Shown here piece by piece: positions 24,128 through 39,100 of a stretch of DNA of 64,000 bases (positions are counted from its first letter, which is position 1; every line of letters starts with the position of its first letter). Made by a program: the position numbers and the translations under genes. Under the pieces are notes generated by a model. It saw only the letters and a list, made by a program, of their open reading frames with translations, made no database searches and had not been told where the DNA came from. The stretch comes from Paracentrotus lividus (Eukaryota > Echinodermata > Echinoidea > Camarodonta > Echinidae). The stretch is taken from the NCBI GenBank assembly GCA_940671915.1, contig CALNVZ010003425.1, positions 38,622,954 to 38,686,953 of the forward strand. The letters are read 5' to 3'.

Positions 24128-27100
24128 AATGATGATGGTGATGGTAATGATGATGATGATGATAATGATAATGACGACGGTCGTGCTGATGGTGACAATG
24201 ATAATAATATGTGATGATCATGATGTTGATGAAAGTAAGACTAGTAGTATCATCTTCAAGACACATCAAACCTCCTGCATGACCCTTTATTCATTTCCTA
24301 CCTTGGCCGAAAGTGAAAACCCTGCCATCCTTGGTGAGAGCCACTGAGTATTGAGTACCACAACAAACTGTCTTGATGCCTATGTTACATAGGGTCTCTA
24401 TCCTCTGTAAGTACACAAAAAACAAGCAATATCCATGGTAATAATTACAACTTCACATAACTGATCATCTTAGGCTCAACATATATTTAATCTGATTTGT
24501 GATTAAATCTTGTGATTTCTTGGTCTACTCTGAAGATCAGAATCTTTAACAGCACATTATGTTTGACATTCACTCTTGAAAACGAAATTCTGAAAATTGG
24601 CCTGGGGTCCAGGGGATGCATAGGGTGGGGAATCCCCTCAAAGCACCTGCACAATGGCTATATAATTTTATATGCACATTTGAAGATGATTCTGAAAATT
24701 AAGATTCAAACGATTTCTGAGACTTTGATTTTAATTTGCAAAAAAATCAAGTCTTTCATAATAATAATAATAATAATGGTGGCTTGTTATATAGCGCTCA
24801 GGTCCGTCATGCATGACGCTCATGGCGCTTTACAAAGAATGTTTTTTACACATTATTACCCCGGTCACAGCTGAGCAGGCCAAGTATGTAGCGCTCAAGC
24901 ATATCGGGTACCCAATTTGCACCTGGGTGGGGAGGAGCATTGTAGACAAAACGCCCATGCCCTAGGACATATCTTCCATGGCACAGAGATGCTGCAATCC
25001 TTTTACAAAGGGAAGAAAAAACATTGGAGTTCTCGATGTTTTCATACTTTGCCATGTGTACTCTTCTTCCAAATCAAATTTTAAGTACAAACACTCACCC
25101 TACTAACTTATATGTTAGGTAAGGTAAGACATTATGATATTGTAATGAATTCAGTGTAAATTACAGGCACACATGGCATTTATGTCACTTGCTTCCTTTT
25201 AGCAAGTGGGGCATAATTATAATTAATTACTTTGTTTATCAGTATTAAAGGGGAAGTTCACCCTGGAATTTTATTGGTCTTAAAAAATAAAGAAAAATAA
25301 TAACAAAATTAATAGTGAAAGTTTGAAGAAAATCGACCAAAAAATAGCGAAGTTATGAATAATTAAAATTTTGATTCTATGACGTCACGTGCGAGCAGCT
25401 CTCCCATTGGTTGTGTATGTAAATTCCATAAATTTGTCTTTTTGTCATGGTTGTTGATAAAGGAATGGGTCAATTTGATAGAGTCATGTATATGAACATA
25501 TGTTTGATGATATATCGACCGCACAGGTGACATAATTAATTTCTTCTGGAAAAAATGACATTTTATGGAATTTACACTATTTAACACATAGGAGATCTGC
25601 TCGCATGTGACATCACAGAATCAAAACTTTGAATATTCATAACTTCATCATTTTTGGGTCGATTTTCTCCAAACATTCACTCATATTTTTCGTTTATTTT
25701 TCTGCATTTTTTAAAGCCAATTTAAACCCAGGGTGAACTTCCCCTTTAATAATACATGTACATGTACATGCAAAAGTTGTTGAAAGTCTTTGAATTATAA
25801 GTTGTTGAAAACGATACTGACCTGTGGGTAAGATTTTGCTGTTGAGTTGCCCAGTCCTAGTTTACCATAATCACCATCACCAAATGCCCATACGATGTTA
25901 CCATCAGCAGACACACATAGAGTATGGTTCATTCCACATGAAACCTTCAAGAAAAAAACAAACACAATTGAAAATAAAAAACTATTACACAAACCTGTGT
26001 ACAAAAATATTAAAGGCAATTTTAACTGTCTGTGAACAAAGTCAAAACTGAATCAATTATAGTTTTTACATGTACAATTGCATTGTAATTTAAAATCATA
26101 ATTCATTTTTAGTTCTTATATCAGAGCCTCCATCAACTTTCAGATCGATTTGAAAGATTTGGCAGAAAATATTAAATGGGGTATCTCACCAAGAGCTATC
26201 AGAGACTTGCTTAGCATTGGAAAAATATGCACAAAATGAACATGTTTGATTTTTGTGCAACTCTATAAACTTGGAGTCACAAACTAGTCGCGAACTCGTC
26301 TCATAGCCAATGAGATACCACCTTTACCCAAAGTAGAAATAAACATGTATGGTGCTACATGTAGTTATGGCACGTGGTCAAGGAATGGATGACATACCTG
26401 TTCTACTGACTGGCCAAGGGCTAATACAGTCTAGGTAGTTTTCTACCAAGTCATTCGTAAAGTTACAAGTGAATTTATGAACGACTGAAACATGTTCTTG
26501 GGTGCTATTCTAATCATATCCTTAATCGTTTAGCACAAGAACTGATCAACTGTCATTTGTAAAGTAGTTTATAACCAGGGATGCCACTAGGTGTCCTCCA
26601 AAAACCCTGAAAATATTTCGCGGGCCGGAGCGCGCAGCGCGAATACCCAATACAATAATTGCCAATAGGCCGGGGTCCAAGCTCTGGCGTTCTAGATGCT
26701 CTGTGCTGCTACCTGAGCCTATTATTTGAATGATTTTCCCCAAAACTTAACCCAAATTTATGGGTAATTTTCATGTAATAAAAAAAAAAAAAAATCAAAC
26801 ATCTAATCTACTCACTCAAACATAGATTCTAATTAAAGTAAAAAAGATGAAGGCAGAGTAGACTTCAAATAGAAATAGTATCCATTTTTAATTTTAATCT
26901 TGATGAAGTATTTTGAGCATCCAAAATTCCGTGATACAGGACAAAACTCTCAGTATTCCAACGCTTCTGTGGTGTAGGCAAATTTGATTTCGGAAGTAAC
27001 TTTTTAGTCCGATAGAAATATTTCGCGGCTATCTTTCTTCTCTAGCAATTTCCACCGAAATTTCTTCTTGATTGCACTGTCAATTCTCTTGTCATGTGAT

Positions 27101-30100
27101 TCTCTTTCTACATCCATGGCACATATTATTCCACAATTAATCCATTAAAAAAATCCAGAGTAGTGAAGTCCAAGGCAAGCACGATCGCGAACGAAAAACT
27201 CGCCAGGAAATATGGGGTACCGGCCAAGCGCTGGCGTGCCCGGAGCGCTGGGGCGAGAGCAAAGGCATAGTTCCGCTCGCTCTGCACAAAACCCACGTGT
27301 ATACTAATTTCACATCACACACCATATATGGACAAGATCGCTAGAATTGTGGTACAGTCGTTTTCATTAAAAAAATACAAATTACGTACATAATCCACAC
27401 GTTGTGTACTACGAAAGTAGTCTACAAACGACTTTAATCTTTTTATTGTCGAGATTTCTTTTGCTTCCGCATTTTCAACACACGCACAGTCAATCAATGG
27501 GCAATTATTCCGGGTTTTTTTTTAACAGGAAAGTCGGGAACCCGGAACTAAGACAGATAAAAGGGGAAAAAACCGGAATTCCGGGAAAAACCGGATAAGT
27601 GGCATCCCTGTATAACTTATAAACGACTTTGTGAAAAACAACCCTGGAATGACTTACCTGTCCTACTGACTGGCCAAGTGCTACTACAGGCTCAGGAGTC
27701 TTCTTATTGGAAGTGTTACCATGTCCTAGTCGACCATAGTCTCCATTCCCAAAGGTGAAGAGTTTCCCATCTGAAGTCACCACTGCTGAATGCTTAAAAC
27801 CACATGCCATCTGAACATATAAATAAGAATATCAAAAGTATTAATACTATGGTTGGCGACATGGCAAGAAGCGATGTATATATTTCAGAGGCTTGCAGCA
27901 ACATTATTAAGCAAGGCATATTTTTTTCATGCTTCTCCCCACCCAGGTGTAAATGGGTATAAACACTGTGTTTGATTAGCACTATTTGTGCACCAATTGT
28001 AATGGTACATGTACCTGGCTAAAATGCTCCTCATGGAGTAGAGAATGTGCACACATTGCATGCGGCCAGTCCTGAATCCAATGATTAGGGTAATGATAAA
28101 TCTGTAAAGCGGTAAGAGACAAAGCCTAACTATGTTTTCAGCAATATAAATCCAGAATATTTTTACCATTATAGTGGGATTTACCCATTGCTTTAAAAAT
28201 TGCCTCGTGAGCATGTTTAAGACCACGACTGCACTTTCAACCAATCAGAAGACAGGATTAGTAAATACTTTTAAATTGAGGTACATATAAAAGCGATTAT
28301 AACCTGACTAATCTCCTCTCCTTGCAATGCTTCAACCTGCCTAGGTCTCCTCTGTCTATCACTATTACCATGTCCTAGCTTGCCATAATCACCATCACCC
28401 CAGCTGAACACCTCTCCACTCTCTGTCAGTGCCATGGAGTGGCCGTCTGAACCACAGGATGTAACCAGCTGGGTTACTACAAAACCTGATAGGAAGCAAT
28501 AAAAAGACAAAGTTACCTTTAAACATATGGGCCCGCATTCACAAAGGTGGCCTAAAATTAAGCATACATGTAGCTTAAATCTGTGGTTTAACTATGGCTA
28601 GCAAAATTGGAAACAAATGTGTCTACGTTGCAATGTTCCTTACACGTTTACTGGATTCTGGAATCATGCTTTAGTGGTTGGGGAAATCTTTGTACTTATC
28701 ATTCCCATGCAGTTTTTAATTGTTTAAGTACCAACAATTCTGAGAAATCGAACATTTACTTTTCAAGATTGTATCCCATTTTTCTAGTCATAGTTAAACC
28801 GAAGATGTAACTTGGCTTAACTTCAGGCCACCTTTGTGAATACGGGCCATTCACTTTAATATGACACTGTCAATGTAACCGTTGTAACTGGGTGTTGCAA
28901 CAATATGTGCTCTGGTGACAATTGAATGTCTTTAGCACCCGCCTCGATGCTCTACCTATCCTCATCCCTTACCCTTACACACAACATAACAGATCCCCAT
29001 CAAAACCCTAAAGCCCACCCTACATCTCTGACGAAATATATGGAGAAAAACATTTGACACATCAACTGGGTAGCTTCCAAAAACAAAAGACTCTTGAATG
29101 AGTTGCACAATGAGTGAAGTGTGTCGCTATAATAATATTAACATTTGTTCAACCCCTCGACTTCCACATTTTTCACACTAATTTTGTCGCGCAAAGGCAT
29201 CTTTGCATTGAAATTATGAGTTTTTCTTCACATTCCAAGCGATTTTTGAGAACTTTCTAACCTACAAGAAAAAGAAAGAGAAAGAGAGAGAAAGAGAGAT
29301 ACTGACACAGACATAGAAACAAATTTTGAGAGAGTAAAAACAAAAGATTAGTTACCTTGAAGAGCCGAGATGACTGTAAGAGTGTGTAGATCATCAGAGT
29401 TCCCTTGTCCAAGTCGTCCATAGCTGCCTTCACCACACGCTGACACAGTCCCATTGGAATGGATCACAAAGGTACAGTTCTGACCACAGATCACCTGCAA
29501 TAGGGTTCAAAGGTCATTCAATACATAAAATCTACAGTCTGTGTCAAATAAAATGGTACAGTTGGAAAACAGTTTTTTATAGTATGAATATTAATTACAA
29601 CCTGGTATTGTTTGGTGTTTTCATAAAGCAGGAAAATCAGACTTTCTTCTGCAATTATTTTCATCACATTTGGTGCAGTATTTTTTGAGATATCTCTAAT
29701 TTTCTACAATCAAGAAAAATCCATTTTTTGCACGCCGTCCCATGCCTTTGTGTAATGACCGTGAATTCGGTGCTCCAGAACAATAGACGTGCGTAATTTC
29801 GATTTGTTCCTCGTCGCACAAAACTTAGCATAACTTTTGTTTTACAAAAGCAAATTATACAGGACAAAGCGCATCAGCAAGAAAAACCTTTTGGGTTTTA
29901 TATGATACCACAAACACACATTATATAAAAACGATTTCACACCTAAATGATTTTTTCCCCGACTGTACCATTTTTTTTTACACAGACTGTACAGTGGAAA
30001 CTTGTTATAATAAGGTCTTTTAGATCTTAGGAGCAAAATCACCTCGTTGTAGCAGGAATCTTGTTATTGTGGACCTCCTTTATAACAAGTTTCCACTGTA

Positions 30101-33100
30101 CTTATTCTAAACCAAAATCTCAAATAAAATCAGTCTCAAGAATATCATATGACACAATCTAGGAGGGAAAGCAAACCTTGTTAATATAGGGTTTCCCGGT
30201 CAATTTCATTGTTTTGTCAATCAATTGCATATTATAGTCATTCATTTTCTGAAAAAACGCTGATGCATGGAAATGTTGGCAGTCTAAATCGTATTCAATC
30301 ATCAAAATTAATGATTGCTGTGATTGATTTCATATTTGTGCATTCTAGTTTACATAATAAGCATATACATTCGGCAATAACTATTCAATTTCGTCTTCAT
30401 CCTTTTGACATGTCATTCCGAATACTCAAATTTGCACTAATTTGAATGCACAAAGAATGAAATTAAATGATTATATCCGAATTTGAACTTTGCAACCATT
30501 ACTTGGTATGCCTAAAACCAAATGTGAGAGCATGAACACGAAATTGTTTAACTAAAGTCATCTGTCGCATCAAACAAATGAATTTGAATGCACATCAAAT
30601 AAAAACAGATGATAAATGTATGAAATTGGCCGGGAAAACCTATATTTGCTGTGCATTGATAAAAATTGCACAATCCTAATGAACATTTGAACAATTTTAA
30701 CAATGAATGTCCAAATTTTTCTCAGCATTCGATTGGTCAAAAGGAGTTGATTGCAGGAGGCATCATTTTATTATTTTACCACACAACATGTCTTTATGCT
30801 GGAAGAGTCTGATGCATAAAGCATCAATTTTCATTTTGATCTTGGGAATAAATGCTGGGGAACATCCTTTTAGAGCTAGGTTTTGAGTTTGCATAATTTG
30901 ATCAAGGGTGAGCTTACTTGCTGTGCTGATGAGAAGGATGTGACGAGGTTTGGTGTAGCTGTACCCCGTCCAGTCTCTGCTAACTGTCCCTGCCTGCCAC
31001 TACCCCATACAAACACCTCACAACGACCCCCAAGCTGCCAATCCTGTTCATGCAAAAGACAAATATTAAGAAATATTTTGATAATAATAATAAATAGTAA
31101 CTTGAAGTTATATTGCACTTTTAACAAAAAATCTGAAGCTTTTTTAAATTTATATGTACAATTTTTAAGATTCTGATGAAATAGACTTCCCCCCACACAA
31201 AAAAAAAATCTAATTTATTTGAGAGTTATCTCAATATTGTATTATTTTCTCAAACATAGTAAAATCTGGACTAATACTCGACATTCGGGCTCATTCTACA
31301 TGATCTAATTCCATTTCATATACAACCAGTTCCTCTAATTATCTCTCAGTCTAATCGTCACTTCGCCTATTTACTATTTTGTCTAATTCTCATTTCATCT
31401 AATGCCACTCAAACACCACTTTTTCTATTACCTGTAACAATTAGAAATTATACCATGTGATAATAAGACCACCTATGTATTAGACCAAGTGGAAATAAGA
31501 CAAAATTGATAGTAGACCAAATGGTTTTAGCCCATGTGGTATTAGACTGCAGAGAATTGAACCAACTGTTGTTAGACCAAGTGGATATCAGTTGAGTCTA
31601 ATCACCTCTGGTTTCTGCATAGACCATGACATGATCTGTTGATCCATCGTCAAAGACCATTCACTATTCATCGTTGGCTTGGGTCTCTCCCCGGCCTGCA
31701 ACAGTTCCATGTTAGGCACCACAAACTCAGGAGGCATGCTCTCCCTCAACATGAGTGCAGTGGCCGACTTCATTGCAGTGCAGAATGAGGAGAGCCAGTT
31801 CCATTCCGGTAGAATAGGGGTGTCCTCCTCCTGAGTGTGGTGGAGGGGTCTTGGGTGGTGGTAAAGGGAGTGGCCCAGGTTGAGGGCTAGCGCGAGGGCA
31901 GCCAGACACTGAAGGAAGCTGCTGTGAACAAGCTGGTCTCCTCTCAATACTTGTCCCTTGATAAATGAACAAAATAACACATTCTAGTATCATTAAAATT
32001 GAGGAAATACTCAAAAAATAATCAGAAACACAATTTGACTTTCATATCATTGCATATGATGATACCGTTTTAAAGTTTTATTGATCAAATAATTCAAACA
32101 TACAGTACATGTACAAGTTCCTTAAAATTTAGATTATGATGAATTCACAATAATTAAAAAGTAATACTTGAAAAATGGTGGCGGACCACCCAGAGGAGTG
32201 CAAGGGACACTCCGTCCTGTACACTTGAGTCTAGTGAAGTATGTCACTTGAAAACTTCAAACAATACGAAAATAGTGGGTATCACTTCTTGGGGGACCAG
32301 AAGTGTGACAAACATAACAAGGTATGAATGGTTGCCATCATCATTATTATTATTATTATCTATATGAAAGTGTATAATCAAAATGATTTGTCCATGTGGG
32401 ACCATTCCTTATCATTGAATACACAAATGATACTTATATAAACTAAGTATAAGTTTGGGATCAAAACCACTTACCTTTTCAGCCGAGTACTGAGTCTGGA
32501 GGATCATGGGAAGCCTCTCTAAGAAGGCACGCAAGAATGGAGCTTGGTGCAATCCCACAATGCCCTGGGAGACCAGCGCCATACGGCAGGCAGCGTAGAC
32601 CCTATGCTTGAGATACCAGTCTTCAGAACACACACCTATAGTCAGGGAGCGAGACTTGGCAGAGCAGAAGGCAAGGCTAGAGCTAGACGTCCATGATAGA
32701 TCTTGAACTGGTCCGTCACCCTTGAAGGTATGTAGGACAGCGCCCTCCTGTGGATTCAGAGATTCAGAAGGTACAAACAACATGTACATTTGTATTCAAT
32801 AACACAAAGAAATACACATAAAGCTCACATTATTGTATGATATAGTTTTACATTTATATTAAAAGATTGATGAATTGGATTCCTGTACTTACATGTACAT
32901 GTAAGTATCAAAGCAAACAAAATAATGATCATAAAATATATGATGTATATATATATATGATTGTAAATATTTACCAATAACAAAATACTAAAGAGTTATT
33001 ACAATATGTTAAATTGTACAAAATCCATGAATACATAATAACACATTAATGACAGGAACCAGGTACTTCCCGTATTACCCAATGAAAATGAGATGATTCA

Positions 33101-36100
33101 GTCAACAACAGATTAAGAACGACACAAATAACAAAATAAGAATTGCAAAAAGGAACCAGAAAAAAGAAAAAATTCCTAAATCTAATAATTAAAAACAATA
33201 ATAATCTAAATTACTTGATTTCAAACTTGGTGTACTTACATTTAATGCCCATACATTGACAAGACCTTCTGAACAGCCAGAGGCTAACAACAGACCATCT
33301 GGGCTAAAGGTCAAGTGTGTGATGACCCCTGAGTGACCTTTGACCACAATCAGTTCTCTAGGTTTTTCATCTGCACTGCTGATTTTATCCTGCAATTGTG
33401 AAAAGAGGAAGCAAGAATATTAATAACATGTTACACAAAGTTGGAAAGCTTATTCTTATCAAGAATAAAGATAAGCTAAAGGTTTGACTTTCTCCTTTCA
33501 CTTACACTTGCTTGGTCCCTCAGGCTATCCTATCTCCCCCTTCCCTCCAATTCTCTTTCCCCCTCTCTCTTTCTCTCTCTGCCTTTCTCTCACTACATTT
33601 TAATGTTAAACACTTGCCTATAATTAGATGTCACTCTATCTATTTTCTTTGTCTCTCTTAGTCCCTCCCTACCCATCCCATACCAATCCCCCTCGTTAAC
33701 TCTATCTCTTTCTCTCCCTCAGGTTGGCCATGTTATCTGCCTGTACAGGTATTTTCCTCTCTTTCTCTTTCCCCTCTCTTTTCTCTCTTCCTTCATTCAT
33801 CCATGTTACCTACCTGTGCTGGTGACGCAGGTATTAGAGGTTCTAAGAACCGTCAGGGTCGGGAGCCTATACGGGTTGTTACATCCATTCTCCCTTAGCC
33901 TCTCTCTCCATGTCCATCACTACCCGTCTCATACCCTGCCCCTACTGCTTACTCGCTCTCTCTCTTTCTTTCTTTTTCTCCTCTGTCCATTCATGTTACC
34001 TACCTGTGCTGGTGATGCAGGTATCAGAGGTTCTAGGAACTGCCTAGGTCTGGAGCCTATACATATATCCATTCTCTCTTAGTCTCTCTCTGTCTCTCTT
34101 TCTTTTTCTCCTCTGTCCATTCATATTACCTACCTGTGCTGGTGATACGGGTATCAGAGGTTCTAGGAACTGTCTAGGTCTTGAGCCTATTGGTGTTGTT
34201 ACATCCATTCTCCCTTAGTCTCTCTCTCAATGTCCATCACTACCCATCTCATACCCTGCCCCCAATGTTTACTCTCTCTCTCTCTCTCCCTCTCTCTCTT
34301 TCTCTCCTCTGTCCATTCATGTTACCTACCTGTGCTGGTGATGCTGGTATCAGAGATTCTAGGAACTGCCTAGTTCTGGAGCCTATAGGTGTTGTCACAT
34401 CCGATCTCCCTTAGTCTCTCTCTCCATGTCCATCACTACCCAGCTCATACCCCGCCCCCACTGTTTACTTGCTCTCTCTTTCTTTCTCTCCTCTGTCCAA
34501 TCATGTTACCTACCTGTGCTGGTGATGCGAGTATCAGAGGTTCTAGGAACTGTCTAGGTCTTGAGCCTATTGGTGTTGGTATATCCATACGGCTCTGATA
34601 CGGGATTCTCCATACATGAAGACTTCCTGTTACACAGCCACTGGAAGAGGAAAGGTAAGCATTCAATTTTATCATTTGGAGTTTCAATTAAGGTTCATTT
34701 TCCAGACAATTTAGCTTTAGTTTTCTCGGGCTAATATTAAATGGATTAGGATTCCTTGCAGTTACAAGATTGTGTACTATTATTTTGCAAATTTCGGGAA
34801 TCGGTTTTCACAAAAATTTCCACTTAAATACACATCTATTGTAATGAAAACATCATCAAAAAATGTGAAACTAAGCTCTCACAAATTTTGCCATCTTGAC
34901 GAAAAACAGGGAAATATATGCACATGTATTTAAAATTTAGGCTAATAAAAAAATGTCTTGTTCAAGCACTAGTTACTTACATAGAGAGAATGAAGTTTGG
35001 ATTGCTAAGTTGAGCATTGAGTGAGCACCATTGTAGAGTAGAAACTAGAGGACATGACGGTAGCTGGAGTTCATAGAGACAACTTGGTTGTTTGCCGGTC
35101 TGTAGCCATATCTTGACCGCATCACCGGCCGCACAGCTAGCCAGAAGATGACCAGTGATATTCCATTCAACACACAGCACTTGGTTCTAGGATAAAGATA
35201 TTTATATAGTACATTTGTAAGTTACAAATAATGCACTACAGTCTGTGTCAAATAAAATGGTACAAGTGGAAAACATTTTTCTATTGTATGAAGATTAATC
35301 ACAACCTTGTATTGTTTGGTATTTTCATAAAGCAGGAAAATCAGATCTTTCTTCTGCAATTTTTTTCATTACATTTGGTGCTGTACTTTTTGAGATATGA
35401 CTAGTTTTTTACAATCAAGAAAAATCCATTTCTTTCGCGCGCCATCCCATGCCTTTGTGTAGGTTTTCGCATAAAGGCCATGAATTCAGCGCTCCAGAAC
35501 AATAGAAGTGTGTAGTTTTGATTTGTTCCTCGTCGCACAAAATTTAGCATAACTTTTGTTTTACGAAAGCAAATTATAAAGAACAAAGCGCATCAGCCAG
35601 GAAAATCTTTAAGCTTTAATTTGGTACCACGTACATACATCATTTGAAAAGATTTCACACCTAAATTATTTTTCCCCTGACTGTACCATTTTTTTGTGAC
35701 ACAGACTGTATCTTAACAATTATACAAATGAATCAAAGAATGTTATATCGACAAGAATTGACCTTATTCAAATACCTTATTTAAGATCTACATACGCACG
35801 GGAGTGTATCACAATTGTTCATAAGTTACAAACAAGTTTAGGAATGACTTAGATTATGAAGAGCCAAATGGAATGCTATAATTATTTTCAATTTCATGAG
35901 TTAAAGTTTAAAAATGCATATAGAGATGATTATTCTTATCATTATTTACAAACATTTTGAATAACAATGATATTTTCGCAACAATTTAATGAGATTTTAA
36001 ATAAAGTCACAACCCAGGAAAATTTTGGACATCCATTTGGCTCTTCATATTTGAAGGACATGTAATTCATAATTTACAAACTACTGTATAAGTGGTTTTT

Positions 36101-39100
36101 TTCTTGTACAGATATTTTTGTGGTTGGCGGGGGTCGCGACATTTTCGCGCGATGTTATAGACAACTCTGCTCTGCGAGCGCATGGAGTTCAAAACATTTC
36201 CTAGCGTTGATAAATTCGCGGTTATGTTCAAAACCTTTTCACGCGATGTTAAATTCGCGGCCACATCATGATTCGCGAAATTCGCGAAAATAAAACCTTC
36301 GCGAAAGAAACCACTTATACAGTACTCGGTGAAACACCTCCATGGTCTTTGTATTTTCTAGTGGTGCCATCTGAAACAAAATAATCTGAACTTTGTGTTT
36401 CACATATTTTGGAGCTCTTCTAATTTGTGAATGAAAGAAGAAATTAAAACTTTCAGTTGTCAAAGTTATGCTTTGAAGCTGAATTGTGAGAATACTCTCA
36501 ATACAGCAATCCTTGAATAGACTGGAATTCATGATTCAAAGAACTTAAAATGATGCCTCATTGTATGGTAGCGCATGATACATGTACTATTATACAAATG
36601 TACTTAAAGCAAGAGCGAACTACATGTAAGCAACACTCTCATTGACTGTGTGTTATAAATTGCTAGTCAAAGAGTGTGTTCAATGTCCACTTTCAAATTT
36701 ATACGCCAACATGAATCATGATACAAAACGCAAACACAAAACGCTGATATAAAAGAAAACAAAGGTGTTCATTGTCCCCCATCGCCGGTCGTTAAAATAA
36801 CGTGTTTCAAATCTCAATTAAAATTTAAACGCCGAAAATTTAAACGCCAAAAAAGATGCGTTTACAAACGCAATCGGCTTCAATTTTACGACCTTGAGCA
36901 TCGCGATTGCAACGAAATGCGACATTGAACAGGATTGCGTTTTCAAACGTGTTTAAATTTGCTCTCGCAGCGGAAACTTCCGGGTGCAAGCGAAAAAACG
37001 CGCGCCCAGGCCCATGTATTATGTACACACACATTGTACGTACCTCGATGAGATATAATATAATGCATGCATTGCATTAGTTCGATTTTAATTTGTATAT
37101 GCTTTCTCTGTTTTTTCACACGTGCTCTGACTGAGATATTTTCATTTATGTGCAAGGGTATTTGTATGTTATCATGGCCTGTAAGCTCAAAGGGGCAAAC
37201 TGGACTGAAGAAGAGTTGAGATGCCTTCGTTAGAACCTAACTGTTTGACTTGGGAAAATCTCGGTTAAGAAAAAAAATCCAAAAACACACGAACAGAGTT
37301 CCACGATGTGTAAATCGTATATTTTATAAGAAAACAAATTAACCCACAACTATTGAATGGAGCTCAAGTCCGTACGAAATCGCGAAAAAAAGTGCGCCGG
37401 AGTATTTAATTTATCCACTGTTTACTTGCACTATAATACTATTCGAAAAGCGCGCGCCAGAGTTGACCCTTCTTGTGCAGGTCAAACTGCGCAGATAAGC
37501 TGCGCAAATGTCAGTTTCTTAGAGCGGGGAATTGAAGACGATCGACGTATAAACACGTTTAAATTTGGGACACTGAACATTGGCACCGCTTGATCGCATT
37601 TTGTGTTTGTGTTTTGTGATTGCGTTTTGTATCATGATTCATGTTGGCGTATAAATTTGAAACTGGACATTGAACACACTCTTAAAGTATAGCTTTTGAG
37701 ATAACTATTAACAAAACGGTGTATGAATTAACCTACAATTTAATTTGAATTGGAAAATAAAATGTTTTGAGGGGAAAAGTATGTGATTTGATACTTGGCA
37801 ACATAATTATAAAGGTGTGAATTCATTGAGAAGTGAAAAGGTATGTTTTTATTCAAATGAGCTTGAATTATAAGAATACACTATGCCGCATGTTGCATTA
37901 TGGGTTAGGTATCAGGGCAGAATCGAGTAGTTAAGAACTTGAGGTGGTGCTACATGTATACAAGGCTTTTAGTTCGTACTGGCTTTAATATACGTAGGGT
38001 AATAAATTTAAAACATCCTTTCCTACCTCATGAGCTTCAAGTACAAATGTAGGCAGAGGATCAAAGGTATCTCGACTGCAGAAAGCCAGCTGACCATCAG
38101 AGTAGCCTACAGCAAACCTATGGTCCTCATCATACCATGCTATGCAAGTTACAGCAACTGAAAGAGGCATTCAGACAGTATCTCATCAGTTTATACATCT
38201 AAACAACAACAAAAATTCTTCAAGAAAAATAATCAAAATAGGGTAATGTTATCTTAAATTCTTACATACTCCACATGAAAACAATTTAATAAAATTATAT
38301 GAAATATATGAAACTGCTCTGCTATACATGTAGGTATCTTTTGCCTCTATCCCGTAATTCTTTCCACCCATTCTCATGAATTTCTACCATTTCGCCATTA
38401 CTCATGTTTATTCTAATAAATTTTTTTTTACTTCAGATTTAATATTCTCTCCTTCTATTTTGCCATTTATCCCATTCCATTAATCTTTTTTTTGATGTGT
38501 TACCTTTTAGCCATTAAAGCAAGAGCAAACTGAGTAATACTCTCATTGACTGTGTGTTATAAATAGCTAGACTTGAAGTATACTTTTTGAGATAACTATT
38601 AACAAGACGGTGTATAAATTAACCTACAATTAATTTGTATCGGGAAACTAAAATGTTTTGAGGGGAAAAGTATGTGTTCTGCTACTTCGCAACATAATTA
38701 TCACGGTGTGAATTCATTGATAAGTGAAAAAGTATGTTTTCATTCAAATGAGCCTGAATTATAAGACTACACTATCAGGATGTTGCATTATGGGTTAGGA
38801 ATCAGGGCAGAATCGAGTAGTTGAGAACTTGAGGTGGTGCTATATGAGGCTGTTAGTTCGTACTGGCATTAACAACCCTTCAGTTTATTCCTCAAAGAAC
38901 TTGTAACTGCCCTTTCAATTTTTTACTCACTATAGCTCCTCAAAATGGCCAAAAAACTGCATTTCAACTTTCTACATAAACCATCTGTAACCACCCTTAC
39001 ATATTAAATCAACTTTAAAATTATTTTTTTTTCTCCCGACAAAACAAAAAAATACATCATTTGGAAGGTAGCTATGAATGATGAGTAACCTACCCTGTTA

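Noticed and set aside
23807..24347. Poly-Asp, poly-Met and poly-His open frames
   Set aside because: They are translations of the (GAT)n microsatellite. The same happens at 12700, 42173 and 45479.
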